From the NCBI RefSeq assembly GCF_001571775.1, contig NZ_LRVM01000004.1:247202-311201 (forward strand): 64,000 bases of DNA. The letters run 5' to 3'. The position numbers and the translations under genes are program-made. Every line of letters starts with the position of its first letter. The first letter of the stretch is position 1. The DNA is from Anaerotignum neopropionicum (GTDB taxonomy: Bacteria > Bacillota > Clostridia > Lachnospirales > Anaerotignaceae). Positions 55,284-64,000 of the stretch are shown here, piece by piece. The notes beneath the pieces are model-generated. The model did no database searches. It was not told the DNA's origin and saw only the letters and a program-made list of their open reading frames with translations.

Positions 55284-56168
55284 ATGAATTTAAACCAATT
55301 ATATTATTTCAAGACTTTGGCTGAGCTGGAGCATTATACAAGGGCATCAGAGAAGTTAAACATTTCACAACCAACTTTGAGCCATTCTATTGCTGCTATG
55401 GAAAATGAACTGGGGGCGAATCTTTTTGAAAAGCAGGGCCGAAACGTGGTATTAACAAAGTATGGTAGAATTTATTTATTTTATGTTGAAAATGCTTTAA
55501 CACAACTGGAGTTGGGAAAAAACCAAATTGAAAGGCTGATTGCCGTGGGAGGCGGTCATGTAGGTTTAGCATACATGACATCATTGGGTACAAATTTTGT
55601 GCCTGAAATTATTGCTGGATTTTTAAACGACCCACAGAATAAAAACATTTCTTTTGCCTGCTATGAGGGGAATACAAAAACACTAATTTATAATTTAAAA
55701 AGAGAAAAATATGATTTAGTTTTCTGCTCAATGCTGGAAAATGAAACCGATGTGGAATTTATTCCTGTTTATGAGCAGGGCTTGGTTGTAATCGTACCTG
55801 AAAATCATACTTTAGCAACGAAAAAGAAGGTTACCATTCAGGATATTTGCCCTTACCCATTGATTTGCTATACAAAGGAAAGTGGTATGCGTAGAATCAT
55901 AGACGATTTATTTGCAAAGGCGCAAATTATGCCCAATATTCTTTGTCAGTTTGAAGACGTTAACTCTATGGCGGGGTTGGTTGCTGCAAATCAAGGAATT
56001 GCCATTATTACGGACAACCCGTCCATACAGAACTATAATGTAGTAAAATTAAATTTTGATACAGCTTATTCAAAGCGTATGGTTTATCTTGCATATATGG
56101 TTAACCGATACTTACCCCCTGCTGTTGAAAAATTCAAGGATTACATTGTCAATATTACAAAAAAATAA
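55284..56168 (+). CDS. LysR family regulator
   Basis: 294 residues. N-terminal winged helix MNLNQLYYFKTLAELEHYTRASEKLNISQPTLSHSIAAME is a textbook LysR start. The effector domain (about 90-290) is periplasmic-binding-protein-like. AAGGAGG precedes ATG 55284. It faces the same direction as hom, 320 bases ahead, but a terminator separates them. The ligand and target are unknown. Confidence 0.93.
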   Translation: MNLNQLYYFKTLAELEHYTRASEKLNISQPTLSHSIAAMENELGANLFEKQGRNVVLTKYGRIYLFYVENALTQLELGKNQIERLIAVGGGHVGLAYMTSLGTNFVPEIIAGFLNDPQNKNISFACYEGNTKTLIYNLKREKYDLVFCSMLENETDVEFIPVYEQGLVVIVPENHTLATKKKVTIQDICPYPLICYTKESGMRRIIDDLFAKAQIMPNILCQFEDVNSMAGLVAANQGIAIITDNPSIQNYNVVKLNFDTAYSKRMVYLAYMVNRYLPPAVEKFKDYIVNITKK

Positions 56169-56184
56169 TTTTCAAACCTTTTAA

Positions 56185-56212
56185 GCGCATATTATCCAAT
56201 ATGCGTTTTTTT
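56185..56212 (+). terminator. Terminator after LysR gene
   Basis: CGCATATT-ATCC-AATATGCG stem followed by TTTTTTTA. Confidence 0.8.
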
Positions 56213-56490
56213 ATGAACTTATTTGGGAATTCATGACAAATTCATATAAGAACTTTATAAACAAGCTATATTTGGATGATATAGATAATAAATAAGTAGA
56301 TCTTTTGAATTTTTAGTAGGCTGCAAGTCAAAATAAACAAAAATGTTTTCCACACAAGGAAAAATGTTTCTGAAAAAAAGACAAATAAATATTGACAACC
56401 TTACCATTCATGCGTACAATCTTAATATCAGTCATAAACTGACAGAGAAAATAAATCGCATTATATGTTAATATGGAGGAAAAAGACAAC

Positions 56491-57777
56491 ATGGATCAGA
56501 ACATTTGCAAAATTGCCATATTGGGGATGGGAACCGTTGGTGGTGGTGTTTATAAAATTTTAGAAAAACAGAAGGATAACTTGATTTATAAAATTGGCGG
56601 CGGTCTGGAGATAGCTAAAGTTTTAGTTCGGAACAAAGCTAAATATATGGACACGGTTGCTCCCGAGATGCTGACGGATCAATGGAGTGATATTATAAAT
56701 GATGATGATATTAAAATTATCGTGGAAGTTATGGGTGGGCTTGAGCCTGCAGGGAAATATATTAAGGAAGCTTTGCAAAAAGGAAAGCACGTTGTAACTG
56801 CAAACAAAGATTTAATTGCTATTCATGGTCACCAGCTTTTGGAGCTTGCAAAGTCAAATAACTGTGATTTGCTTTTTGAAGCAGCGGTTGCGGGAGGCAT
56901 TCCCATCATTCGCCCTTTAAAGCAGTGTTTGGCGGGGAACGAAATTACTGAGGTAATGGGTATCATTAACGGCACAACAAATTTTATTTTAACAAAGATG
57001 TCCGAAGAAGGCATGGATTTTGCAGATGCCTTGCGGCTTGCAACTGATTTAGGCTATGCTGAGGCGGACCCAACAGCAGATATAGAGGGATATGATGCAG
57101 GCAGAAAGCTTGCAATTTTGGCTTCCATTGCGTTCCATACACCCGTGACCTTTCATGATGTCTATACAGAAGGAATTTCAAAAATTACAGCAAAGGATAT
57201 TCGCTATGCTCATGAGCTTGGCTGTGAAATCAAATTATTGGGCATTGCAAAAAATAAGGAAGATGGAATTGAGGTAAAGGTTCATCCAACAATGATTTCT
57301 GCAAAGCATCCGCTGGCTTCGGTAAAGGATTCTTTTAATGCGGTTTTTGTGCATGGTGACGCCGTGGATGATGCTATGTTTTACGGGCGTGGTGCCGGGG
57401 AATTTCCTACGGGCAGCGCAGTCGTTGGTGATATTATTGATGTTGCCAGAAATATGCAATTTTGCTGCTCCGGGCGAATTGGCTGCAGCTGCTACAAAAC
57501 CATACCCATCAAAAATGTGCGAGAAACCATAAGCAGCTATTATGTGCGTATGAAGCTGGAGGATAGAGCAGGAACCCTGGCTGCCTTAGCGGGTGTTTTT
57601 GGCAGTAACAATGTAAGCATTTCCAAGTTGCTGCAAAAAACCAAGCAGGGGAATACTGCTGACATAGTAATTGTAACCTATGATGTTTTAGAAAAGCAAT
57701 TTATGGATTCCATAGCAGAAATTTCTAATATGTCTATGGTCAAAGAAATTTCTTCTATCATTCGTGTTTATTATTAA
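56491..57777 (+). CDS. hom: Homoserine dehydrogenase
   Basis: 428 residues from ATG 56491; an ATG at 56473 overlaps the GGAGGA site. NAD(P)-binding ILGMGTVGGGVYKIL, then VVTANKDLIAIHG, the catalytic-domain EAAVAGGIPIIRPL and GIINGTTNFILTKM, and EADPTADIEGYDAGRKLAILA. A C-terminal ACT domain (about 350-428: YYVRMKLEDRAGTLAALAGVF) gives feedback control, normally by threonine. It reduces aspartate semialdehyde to homoserine on the threonine/methionine path. The 280-base upstream stretch holds no clear riboswitch or T-box. Confidence 0.96.
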   Translation: MDQNICKIAILGMGTVGGGVYKILEKQKDNLIYKIGGGLEIAKVLVRNKAKYMDTVAPEMLTDQWSDIINDDDIKIIVEVMGGLEPAGKYIKEALQKGKHVVTANKDLIAIHGHQLLELAKSNNCDLLFEAAVAGGIPIIRPLKQCLAGNEITEVMGIINGTTNFILTKMSEEGMDFADALRLATDLGYAEADPTADIEGYDAGRKLAILASIAFHTPVTFHDVYTEGISKITAKDIRYAHELGCEIKLLGIAKNKEDGIEVKVHPTMISAKHPLASVKDSFNAVFVHGDAVDDAMFYGRGAGEFPTGSAVVGDIIDVARNMQFCCSGRIGCSCYKTIPIKNVRETISSYYVRMKLEDRAGTLAALAGVFGSNNVSISKLLQKTKQGNTADIVIVTYDVLEKQFMDSIAEISNMSMVKEISSIIRVYY

Positions 57778-57838
57778 TTTTGAAATAGAAAAGATCTTAT
57801 AAAAGAACCTAATAAACTATATTAAACAGTATCTGGAA

Positions 57839-57884
57839 AGAATGGAGAGTCGAAGTGTGTCGAACTCTGCCATTCTTTTTTTTG
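57839..57884 (+). terminator. Terminator after hom
   Basis: AGAATGG...CCATTCT with an inner stem AGTCGA / TCGAACT and a run of T. It ends the hom transcript just before the spoIIGA promoter. Confidence 0.75.
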
Positions 57885-57899
57885 TTTTTTACAGTAAAT

Positions 57900-57932
57900 T
57901 TGACAAATTTCGCAACGTAACGTGCCTATAAT
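57900..57932 (+). promoter_or_regulatory. spoIIG-type promoter with long spacer
   Basis: TTGACA (57900-57905) and TATAAT (57927-57932) are both perfect but 21 bases apart. The B. subtilis spoIIG promoter has the same oddity (22 bases) and depends on Spo0A bound at the -35. The overlapping TTTGACAAA (57899-57907) is one base off a Spo0A box (TTCGACAAA). Confidence 0.6.
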
Positions 57933-57951
57933 TTGTTTTAGGAGGGACAGA

Positions 57952-58806
57952 ATGGAGGCTTCAATTTACATAGACGTATTGTTTTTTTGGGAATTTACCA
58001 TGGATTTATTCCTGCTATGGGCAGCAGGGCGAATAAGCGGCTTTCAAGCCAAAAAATGGCGCCTGATTCTAGGTGCATTTTTATCGGCCCTATGTCATTG
58101 CTTATTGTTGGTTTTCTTTTTTCCGAACAGTGGAGGTATTTTCCTTTCTTTTGGACTATTAATCCTTGGGCTTTCAGTTGCATATTTACCCAAAAGTTTA
58201 CAAAATTTTGTTCGGCTTTTTTTCACTGCGTTATTTGCCTCTTTTTTGCTAGGAGGCGGCTTAAACGTATTGTTTACAGCTACGCAGGTACAAAAAATTT
58301 TGGGGACTGGGCTGATTGTTAGACCCAAGCTTTTTCCCTGGCAATACTTGCTTTGGGGAGTTGCTGTAGGCTATATTGTGCTAAAAATAAGTGGAAAATG
58401 GATCGAAGCACATATCAGACGACGACGGGATTTCTGCACAGTTTACCTTCGTAAAAACGGAAAGTGGACAGAAGGACGTGTATTGATTGATACAGGAAAT
58501 GGACTCAAACGTGATGGTAAGGGTGTTATTGTAATGGAAATTGGAACTGTTCTTTCTTTATTTTCTGCTGAGGAGGGAGAAAAAATATTGGGTGGGGAAA
58601 AAGACAGTCTTGTGCCGATACACTACACCAGCCTTGGGAATCCAGAGGGCGCGTTATGGGGCTTTGTTGCTGAGGAATGTCGCATTTGTTTTGGAGAAAA
58701 AGTAATAAAATATAATGGGTTATACATAGGTATTTCCTTTGAATTATTTACAGGGTCATATGAGGGCTTAATGCCCCCTTGCTTGTTAGAGGAGGACGAT
58801 TTATGA
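57952..58806 (+). CDS. spoIIGA: Pro-sigma-E processing peptidase SpoIIGA
   Basis: 284 residues from ATG 57952 behind AGGAGGG. N-terminal membrane half with five segments (to about residue 145; it starts [21 protein letters not shown]) and a C-terminal aspartic-peptidase half containing [14 protein letters not shown], with the catalytic Asp-Thr-Gly. In the mother cell, activated by SpoIIR from the forespore, it removes the sigma-E pro-sequence. It overlaps sigE by 4 bases. Confidence 0.95.
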   Translation: MEASIYIDVLFFWEFTMDLFLLWAAGRISGFQAKKWRLILGAFLSALCHCLLLVFFFPNSGGIFLSFGLLILGLSVAYLPKSLQNFVRLFFTALFASFLLGGGLNVLFTATQVQKILGTGLIVRPKLFPWQYLLWGVAVGYIVLKISGKWIEAHIRRRRDFCTVYLRKNGKWTEGRVLIDTGNGLKRDGKGVIVMEIGTVLSLFSAEEGEKILGGEKDSLVPIHYTSLGNPEGALWGFVAEECRICFGEKVIKYNGLYIGISFELFTGSYEGLMPPCLLEEDDL

Positions 58807-59537
58807 AGCACTGGAAATATTTCCTGTTTTTACTAAAATATCATACAGGAGTGTTTTTACGTAAGCTACGAAGAAAAGGCACAGAGGTATTTTATATTGG
58901 CGGCAGTGATGTTTTTCCTCCACCGCTTAAGCCGGATGAAGAGGCCGTTTTATTGGAGCAGTTAGGCGGCGAGGATGAGGTCAAGGTAAAAGCAGTGTTA
59001 ATTGAACGTAATTTGCGTCTTGTGGTTTACATTGCTCGAAAATTTGAAAACACCGGAGTAAATGTGGAAGACTTGATTTCCATTGGAACCATTGGGCTAA
59101 TTAAAGCTATTAATACATTTAATCCGGAAAAAAAAATTAAATTGGCAACCTATGCTTCCAGATGCATTGAAAATGAAATTTTAATGTATTTAAGGCGTAA
59201 CAGCAAAACCAAATCTGAGGTTTCTATTGATGAGCCCCTAAATGTGGATTGGGAAGGAAATGAGCTGCTGCTTTCTGATATTCTCGGGACGGAAGGTGAT
59301 GTAATATATAAAAATATTGAGGAAGAAGTGGATCGTGCGCTTTTAAATAACGCTATGGATAAGCTTTCATGCAGAGAAAGAAAAATAGTTGAAATGCGAT
59401 TTGGAATTTTGCCTGAAACTTCAGAAAAAACGCAAAAAGAGGTAGCGGATATTCTGGGGATTTCTCAATCCTATATTTCAAGATTGGAGAAAAAAATAAT
59501 TGGTCGTTTAAAAAAAGAGATAAATAAAATGATGTGA
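58803..59537 (+). CDS. sigE: Sporulation sigma factor sigma-E
   Basis: 244 residues from ATG 58803 ([11 protein letters not shown]..., the membrane-associated pro-sequence of about 30 residues). Region 2: [33 protein letters not shown], then [20 protein letters not shown]. Region 4: [13 protein letters not shown] and [19 protein letters not shown]. It drives early mother-cell genes. In most sporeformers sigG comes next; here no sigG follows within the window. Confidence 0.96.
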   Translation: MKHWKYFLFLLKYHTGVFLRKLRRKGTEVFYIGGSDVFPPPLKPDEEAVLLEQLGGEDEVKVKAVLIERNLRLVVYIARKFENTGVNVEDLISIGTIGLIKAINTFNPEKKIKLATYASRCIENEILMYLRRNSKTKSEVSIDEPLNVDWEGNELLLSDILGTEGDVIYKNIEEEVDRALLNNAMDKLSCRERKIVEMRFGILPETSEKTQKEVADILGISQSYISRLEKKIIGRLKKEINKMM

Positions 59538-59587
59538 GGTTATTTTATTGAGTAAAAAAATAGAGGCGCGAATGCCCTTGCGAAAAA

Positions 59588-59631
59588 AATAAGGCACTCT
59601 TCGAAAAAAGAAGGATGTCTTATTTTTTTAC
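59588..59631 (+). terminator. Terminator after sigE
   Basis: Imperfect stem AATAAGGCACTCTTC / GAAGGATGTCTTATT with a poly-T tail. Confidence 0.7.
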
Positions 59632-60490
59632 CTACCGATGCTTTGGAAAATTTATTGAGGGTGAAGTTGGTTTTTTGTGGATTAAGACAATATCTCATAA
59701 TTTTGGTATGAAAAAGGTTACTATGCCGGTGGTTGTATTTAAATGAATAGGATTTCGTTGTGAACCATATATGCCTTGGTGAAGGCTAGGGTATAGGCAA
59801 TGATTTGATCTTGCATTGTCACATGGCATGTCACACTGACATATTATGTTGTAGAACGTGAAGTTCTTTAATAGCATGTTGTAGCAAAAAAGAGAGGAGA
59901 GACAGAAGGTGAAACGAATAGCACAATGAAAAGAATGGAGGCTAAGTCGAAATTACAGCACCAAGAGTTGGTATTTTTTCTAAGATGGCAGTTCTAAAGA
60001 CTTCTTTTTGTAAAACTATTTTCACAAAATATTTTAAAGCACTAAGTTTTCCAGTTTCATAAACCCTTGAAAATTGAAACGATAAGAAATATGTTTTTCT
60101 GGCAAGCACACGTAGGACAAACTTTGAGGAATACAGTATGTAATATGATACGTCAGGTAGGAAAGGTAACAAGCTTCTAATATTAGAGTATGGGGGATTC
60201 TAGGAGGAAGCGGTGATGAACCAAGATGTTTTTAATTAGTAGAAAAGATTTCTATTCTCAGGTAAGTCCAGCGGACTGTTTTTTATTGAGAGTATGAAGG
60301 CAAAACCATCAGCAATTTCTAAAAAGTACAACGAAGATAATTATAATTCAAATAAAAAAAGGCTGTTCGAACTATTGCAGCAAAACAGACGAAATTGATT
60401 GAGGGGATTTGCAAGTGCAAGCATTCTTTTAGCTTGAAAAGCAAAATTTTTTGATGAAAAGTTGCTTATATTTTTGAAGGAGGAAAATTT
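59632..60490. other. Non-coding stretch between sigE and the collagen-like gene
   Basis: About 850 bases. I see no gene. There is one 7-codon frame behind AGGAGG (MNQDVFN, near 60213) and a small stem AGTCC / GGACT followed by GTTTTTTATT (about 60266-60289), a possible terminator. The TGTCACATGGCATGTCACA stretch (about 59818-59835) is a partial palindrome. No CATANNNTA sigma-K site was found near the collagen gene start. Confidence 0.4.
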
Positions 60491-61777
60491 ATGAATTATG
60501 ATAATTACAATAATGATTTAAATATGAATGATTTACAAAACAGTAATTACAATGGCACCTTCGGTGGAAGCTCTTGCAGAGGCTTTAACTGCTGTTGTCG
60601 TGGGCCGAGAGGACCTGTGGGACCTCCTGGGCCCACAGGTCCTCAGGGCGTAGCAGGCCCTGCAGGCGTACAAGGCCCCGCTGGTGCAACAGGCGCAACA
60701 GGTGCAACCGGCGCAACAGGAGCCCAGGGTCCCGCAGGTCCCCAGGGCGAAGCAGGCCCCGCTGGTGCACAAGGTCCCGCTGGGGAAACCGGGCCAACTG
60801 GCCCCGCAGGTCCGGCAGGTCCAGAAGGCGCAGCAGGCCCCGCAGGTCCCCAGGGTGAACCGGGCGAAGCTGGTCCCGCAGGTCCCCAGGGTGAAGCTGG
60901 TCCCGCAGGTCCAGAAGGCGCAGCAGGTCCCGCAGGTCCCCAGGGTCCCGCTGGGGAAACCGGTGCAGCTGGCCCCGCAGGTCCGGCAGGTCCAGAAGGC
61001 GCAGCAGGCCCCGCAGGTCCCCAGGGTGATCCAGGCGAAGCAGGTCCCGCAGGTGTACAAGGCGATCCAGGTCCCGCAGGTGCACAAGGCGAGCCAGGCG
61101 TAGCAGGCCCCGCAGGCCCCGCTGGTGCAGCAGGCCCCGCAGGTGCACAAGGCGATCCAGGTCCCGCAGGTGCACAAGGCGAGCCAGGTCCCGCAGGCCC
61201 CGCAGGCCCCGCTGGTGCAGCAGGCCCCGCAGGTGCACAAGGCGAGCCAGGTCCCGCAGGTATTCCAGGGGCAGGGGCAATTATTCCCTTTGCATCTGGC
61301 ATTCCCGCCACTGCAACTACAGTTCTCGGTGGAGTGCTTAATACTTCCAGTGCAATTGGATTCGGAAGTAACCTTTCCGGTATTGTAACTGGTGGTGGAA
61401 CCATTGACTTGTCAGGACTGACAAATCTGGCATTCTCCGTACCAAGGGATGGCACAATCTCATCACTTGCAGCTTACTTTAGTGTCACTGTTGGCATTGA
61501 CTTGCCTGACTCAGAGGTAACTGTATACGCACGGTTGTTCCAGTCCACTACACCGGATGATAACTTTACCGAAGTAGTGGGTGGGGAGGTTGCTCTAGCG
61601 CCTGTGCTTACGGGAACTGTTGTTATCGGAGATACCCTTAGTGGTGAAACCGCCCTTAATATTCCTGTTACTGCCGGAACCAGATTGCTTTTGGTTTTTA
61701 GCGCTGAGGTAACCGATGGTATCGACATTGCAGCTATCGTTACAGGATATGCAAGCGCAGGTCTTGGTATTTCTTAA
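60491..61777 (+). CDS. Collagen-like exosporium-type protein (BclA/BclB-like)
   Basis: 428 residues. A short Asn/Tyr-rich head ([16 protein letters not shown]), a Cys cluster (RGFNCCCRG), then about 70 Gly-X-Y triplets from residue 39 to about 258 ([13 protein letters not shown] and similar). A globular C-terminal domain of about 170 residues matches the exosporium glycoprotein BclB-related tail ([20 protein letters not shown], then [19 protein letters not shown]). Such proteins form hair-like trimers on spores. The coding DNA is far richer in G+C than its surroundings because of Gly/Pro/Ala codons. AAGGAGG precedes ATG 60491. Confidence 0.93.
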   Translation: MNYDNYNNDLNMNDLQNSNYNGTFGGSSCRGFNCCCRGPRGPVGPPGPTGPQGVAGPAGVQGPAGATGATGATGATGAQGPAGPQGEAGPAGAQGPAGETGPTGPAGPAGPEGAAGPAGPQGEPGEAGPAGPQGEAGPAGPEGAAGPAGPQGPAGETGAAGPAGPAGPEGAAGPAGPQGDPGEAGPAGVQGDPGPAGAQGEPGVAGPAGPAGAAGPAGAQGDPGPAGAQGEPGPAGPAGPAGAAGPAGAQGEPGPAGIPGAGAIIPFASGIPATATTVLGGVLNTSSAIGFGSNLSGIVTGGGTIDLSGLTNLAFSVPRDGTISSLAAYFSVTVGIDLPDSEVTVYARLFQSTTPDDNFTEVVGGEVALAPVLTGTVVIGDTLSGETALNIPVTAGTRLLLVFSAEVTDGIDIAAIVTGYASAGLGIS

Positions 61778-61829
61778 AGAATGAGATGAGATCATTTATA
61801 AAACTTGTATGTTAACTTAAAGTACGCAA

Positions 61830-61864
61830 AAGCACCCTTCAGAAATGAAGGGTGCTTCCTTTTA
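61830..61864 (+). terminator. Rho-independent terminator (shared by convergent genes)
   Basis: AAGCACCCTTCA-GAAA-TGAAGGGTGCTT stem (12 bp), then CCTTTT. The minus-strand tail is GCTTTTGCG, so it can serve the convergent small gene too. Confidence 0.9.
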
Positions 61865-62029
61865 CACATCCTGATAATGTAGAGGCTCATAATCAGAATT
61901 TTGCGTTTTTCCATGCCCGCTATCAAAAAATTGCTGTTCTCTGCCATGTTGCTGACGCTTAATGGCATGGGTGCTATGGCGTACCTCCTGAAATTGCTGA
62001 ATTCCTTCTGAAAACTCTAATGCACGCAA
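61862..62029 (-). CDS. Small 55-residue protein, possible spore gene
   Basis: A TTG at 62029 follows AAGGAGGGGG by six bases and opens a 55-codon frame (MRALEFSEGIQQFQEV...) to TAA 61864-61862. The product is hydrophilic and rich in His and Gln (HSTHAIKRQQHGREQQF). A CATAGTATA element (62059-62051 on this strand) fits a sigma-K -10. It is convergent with the exosporium-like gene across a shared terminator. Function unknown; too short for ordinary ORF cut-offs, supported here by ribosome site and promoter. Confidence 0.6.
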   Translation of the reverse strand: MRALEFSEGIQQFQEVRHSTHAIKRQQHGREQQFFDSGHGKTQNSDYEPLHYQDV

Positions 62030-62050
62030 AATATTCCCCCTCCTTTCTTT

Positions 62051-62059
62051 TATACTATG
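62051..62059 (-). promoter_or_regulatory. Candidate sigma-K -10 element
   Basis: CATAGTATA on the minus strand fits CATANNNTA. The expected AC at -35 (16 bases upstream) reads AA, so the site is only partly convincing. Confidence 0.35.
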
Positions 62060-62375
62060 CCCAATGGGAAAAAGATTAAGCAGAATATATTAATTTATAT
62101 TGCTACTCGGGTATAAAAAAACGATTTCTATGGGAAATTTTATTGTTTATAAATTTTATGTTATAATAAATATAATTGAATTATAAAAACACATATTGAT
62201 GATTCGAGTACAAAATTATTTTATATGCCTTTTATTATATAAGTATTTAAAGTTTTTTTTCCTAATGCTTTGGGGGCTTTTCAAATTTATTCAATTACTT
62301 TGTTTTTAAAGAATTAAAATATTATTTGCTCTTTGTTTGGTTTTCATTCAAGATTATGAGAAAGGTGATTATAGG

Positions 62376-63740
62376 ATGCGACAAAATATTAATTTTGAAA
62401 GTATTGCAAAAGAATTTTTGGAATCCTTAGGGGTTGTTGTGATCATTGACACGGAAAGCCGTATTATTTATATGACAGAGAAATACGCTGAATTATTTAA
62501 AATTTCCAAGCCTTATCCGATTGGGCAGAAGCTACATGATTATGTGCCAAATGAAAGCTTAAGTGCCGTGATTCGTACAGGAAAGGAAAGCGTTGAGGAA
62601 TTTTTTGAGCATGATGGAAAGACCATGGTGATTAACCGATTGCTGATACGAAAAGACGATGAGATTTTGGGCGGTGTCGCCTTTACCTCTACGGGCAGCC
62701 GTTTAACAGTAAAGCAGCTGGAAAACAAGATGAGCTTTTTAAATAAACAGGTACTGTTTTATAAGGAAAATTATTTTGAAAACACAGGAACGAAATTTAA
62801 TATTGACCAAATCATTACCCAAGACCATGAACTAAAAAAAGTAATTGAATTTACAAAGAGAGCAGCAAGAACCCGTTCGGCAATTTTAATATATGGGGAA
62901 AGCGGTACGGGTAAGGAGCTTTTTGCTCATTCCATTCACAGCCTAAGTCAGCGCGTTAAGATGCCGTTTGTTATTTTAAACTGCGCCGCAATTCCTGAAA
63001 ATCTGCTGGAGTCCGAACTTTTTGGCTATGCCGAGGGCGCATTTACAGGTGCATTAAAGGGCGGCAAGAAGGGAAAGATTGAGCAAGCGGATGGCGGAAC
63101 ATTGCTTTTGGATGAAATTAACTCCATGCCCATACAACTACAGGCAAAGCTTTTGCGTGTCGTGCAGGAAAAGGAGATTCAAGTGATTGGTGGGCAAAAT
63201 AAGGAGCTTGATGTAAGATTTGTTTTTACCACAAATCAAGATTTGGCTGAAATGGTAAAAGAAGGGAAATTCCGAGAGGACTTATATTACCGCATTAATG
63301 TAGTGGAGCTACGGATCCCCCCGCTTCGCCAAAGAAAAGATGATATCCCTATTTTGGTGAATCACTTTATTGAAAAGCTAAATGAAGAGCTTGGTGCCCA
63401 CATCACGGGAGTCGATAAAAAAGCTATGGACTTATTAGAAAGCTATCAATGGCCGGGGAATATTCGTGAATTGGAAAATATGATTGAAAGAGCCTTTAAC
63501 TATGCAAATTCCGGTGAATTATCTGTGGAAGATTTTGAGCGCTTGCGTTTGAAAATAAGTATTGCGGAGAATAAGCAAGAAAACAGTTTTACTCTTCGTG
63601 CTGCAAAGGAAGAGGCGGAAAAACTGGCAATTTTGCGCGCTTTGAAGCAAACAGGGGGGAATAAAAAGAAGGCTGCGGGTTTGCTGGATATTGATAGAAG
63701 TATTCTCTATGATAAAATGAAAAAATACAATATGAGATAG
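62376..63740 (+). CDS. PAS / AAA+ / Fis sigma-54-dependent activator
   Basis: 454 residues from ATG 62376; an upstream in-frame TTG (62337) is not favoured. A PAS-like domain (about 10-115) contains GVVVIIDTESRIIYMTEKYAELF. The AAA+ core has Walker A GESGTGKE, the sigma-54 contact loop GAFTGA (ESELFGYAEGAFTGAL), Walker B GGTLLLDEI and the arginine-finger region FREDLYYRINVVELRIPPLRQR. A Fis-type helix-turn-helix ends it (GGNKKKAAGLLDIDRSILYDKM). It resembles RocR-type regulators of amino-acid use; the target is not evident, and no -24/-12 promoter was recognised nearby. Confidence 0.94.
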   Translation: MRQNINFESIAKEFLESLGVVVIIDTESRIIYMTEKYAELFKISKPYPIGQKLHDYVPNESLSAVIRTGKESVEEFFEHDGKTMVINRLLIRKDDEILGGVAFTSTGSRLTVKQLENKMSFLNKQVLFYKENYFENTGTKFNIDQIITQDHELKKVIEFTKRAARTRSAILIYGESGTGKELFAHSIHSLSQRVKMPFVILNCAAIPENLLESELFGYAEGAFTGALKGGKKGKIEQADGGTLLLDEINSMPIQLQAKLLRVVQEKEIQVIGGQNKELDVRFVFTTNQDLAEMVKEGKFREDLYYRINVVELRIPPLRQRKDDIPILVNHFIEKLNEELGAHITGVDKKAMDLLESYQWPGNIRELENMIERAFNYANSGELSVEDFERLRLKISIAENKQENSFTLRAAKEEAEKLAILRALKQTGGNKKKAAGLLDIDRSILYDKMKKYNMR

Positions 63741-63828
63741 AAAAATATAGCTGTTTCAATAGACTAATTTGAGTATTTTTATTGTTTTTTTCCAATATAG
63801 ATTCAAAATATGATTAAAGTAAATCATC

Positions 63829-64000
63829 ACCACCAGCTCAGCTGGTGGTTTGCTCTGCCCCTAGAAGGGGCTTTTACCAACTTGCATCTAAAGATGCATT
63901 GAACGGTTTGCCAACCGTTTCTTATTCTCTGGCTACTGCTAAAGCAGTTTACTTCTTGCCTGTGCTCACTTGCTCACCCGTAAACGGGTCAATGTATTCT
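63829..64000 (+). ncRNA. Candidate structured RNA (omegaRNA/HEARO-like), incomplete
   Basis: Six consecutive hairpins: ACCACCAG/CTGGTGGT (63829-63849), CCCC/GGGG (63858-63870), TGCATCT/AGATGCA (63883-63898), AACGGTT/AACCGTT (63902-63919), ACTGCT/AGCAGT (63935-63948) and ACCCG/CGGGT (63976-63989). This dense array of short stems is typical of RNAs from IscB/TnpB-type elements. HEARO RNAs lie just upstream of an HNH endonuclease gene, which here would begin beyond 64000. On the minus strand the last bases read as the C-terminal 16 codons of a gene (…GEQVSTGKK, stop 63951-63949), the alternative reading. Confidence 0.45.

Noticed and set aside
56213..56472. T-box or riboswitch before hom
   Set aside because: No specifier-loop or T-box consensus seen.
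60533..61455. Long open frames antisense to the collagen-like gene
   Set aside because: They mirror the Gly-X-Y repeats, are extremely biased (Cys/Gly or Pro/Ala), and lack ribosome sites.

Overview
The window reads as AT-rich chromosomal DNA of an anaerobic, endospore-forming member of the Clostridia. Supporting evidence: spoIIGA-sigE, the dipicolinate synthase pair dpaAB, SLH-anchored surface proteins, an exosporium-type collagen-like protein, a Clostridium pasteurianum-style nitrogenase cluster (fused nifN-B, split nifV, nifI1I2 inside the operon) and strong AGGAGG ribosome sites with several TTG/GTG starts. I cannot name the species; a Lachnospirales/Anaerotignum-like lineage is only a guess.

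Layout. 0-4.6 kb: AraC regulator, EamA exporter, a frameshifted gene and its intact paralogue (the latter behind a sigma-K-like promoter), and a small membrane protein. 4.65-6.1 kb: a tyrosine recombinase between two copies of a 16-bp inverted site, with a consensus sigma-A promoter just inside the left site pointing outward. It looks like a self-encoded DNA inversion switch next to a chemoreceptor/CheW/HD-GYP set (6.4-9.7 kb). 9.9-12.4 kb: a TetR-DUF6323-DUF6179 operon behind a perfect 16-bp operator.

12.9-28.4 kb: a Mo-nitrogenase island on the + strand: nifH-I1-I2-D-K, two hairpins, nifE, a nifN-B-X fusion, a 2Fe-2S ferredoxin, nifV-omega, nifV-alpha, then three unusual genes (PqqD-like, AnfO-family, and a repeat protein with a four-Cys tail), then modA-modB-modC. 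The modA product is circularly permuted: its C-terminal half comes before its N-terminal half. No anfHDGK or vnf structural genes are present, so an AnfO-family gene here is unexpected.

28.5-36 kb: an IS5-type transposase remnant, a secreted protein with a (PEAEV)n minisatellite, and a 1,817-residue VWA/InlB-repeat/SLH surface protein. 36-46.4 kb: CoA-binding protein, lipoprotein, a uridine phosphorylase divergent from a five-gene transporter/ribokinase/reductase/dehydrogenase operon, and sbcDC. 46.6-49.6 kb: a second SLH protein whose start codon is one A out of frame in a poly-A tract. 50-54.5 kb: dpaAB behind a sigma-K-like promoter and the ablAB pair for N-acetyl-beta-lysine. 55-59.5 kb: LysR, homoserine dehydrogenase, and spoIIGA-sigE with a B. 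subtilis-like long-spacer promoter. 60-63.7 kb: collagen-like BclB-type protein, an unlisted 55-residue gene, and a PAS/AAA+/Fis sigma-54 activator. The last ~170 bases fold into six consecutive hairpins and may be an omegaRNA/HEARO-type RNA of an IS-associated nuclease lying outside the window.

All calls are by eye; no searches or foldings were run.
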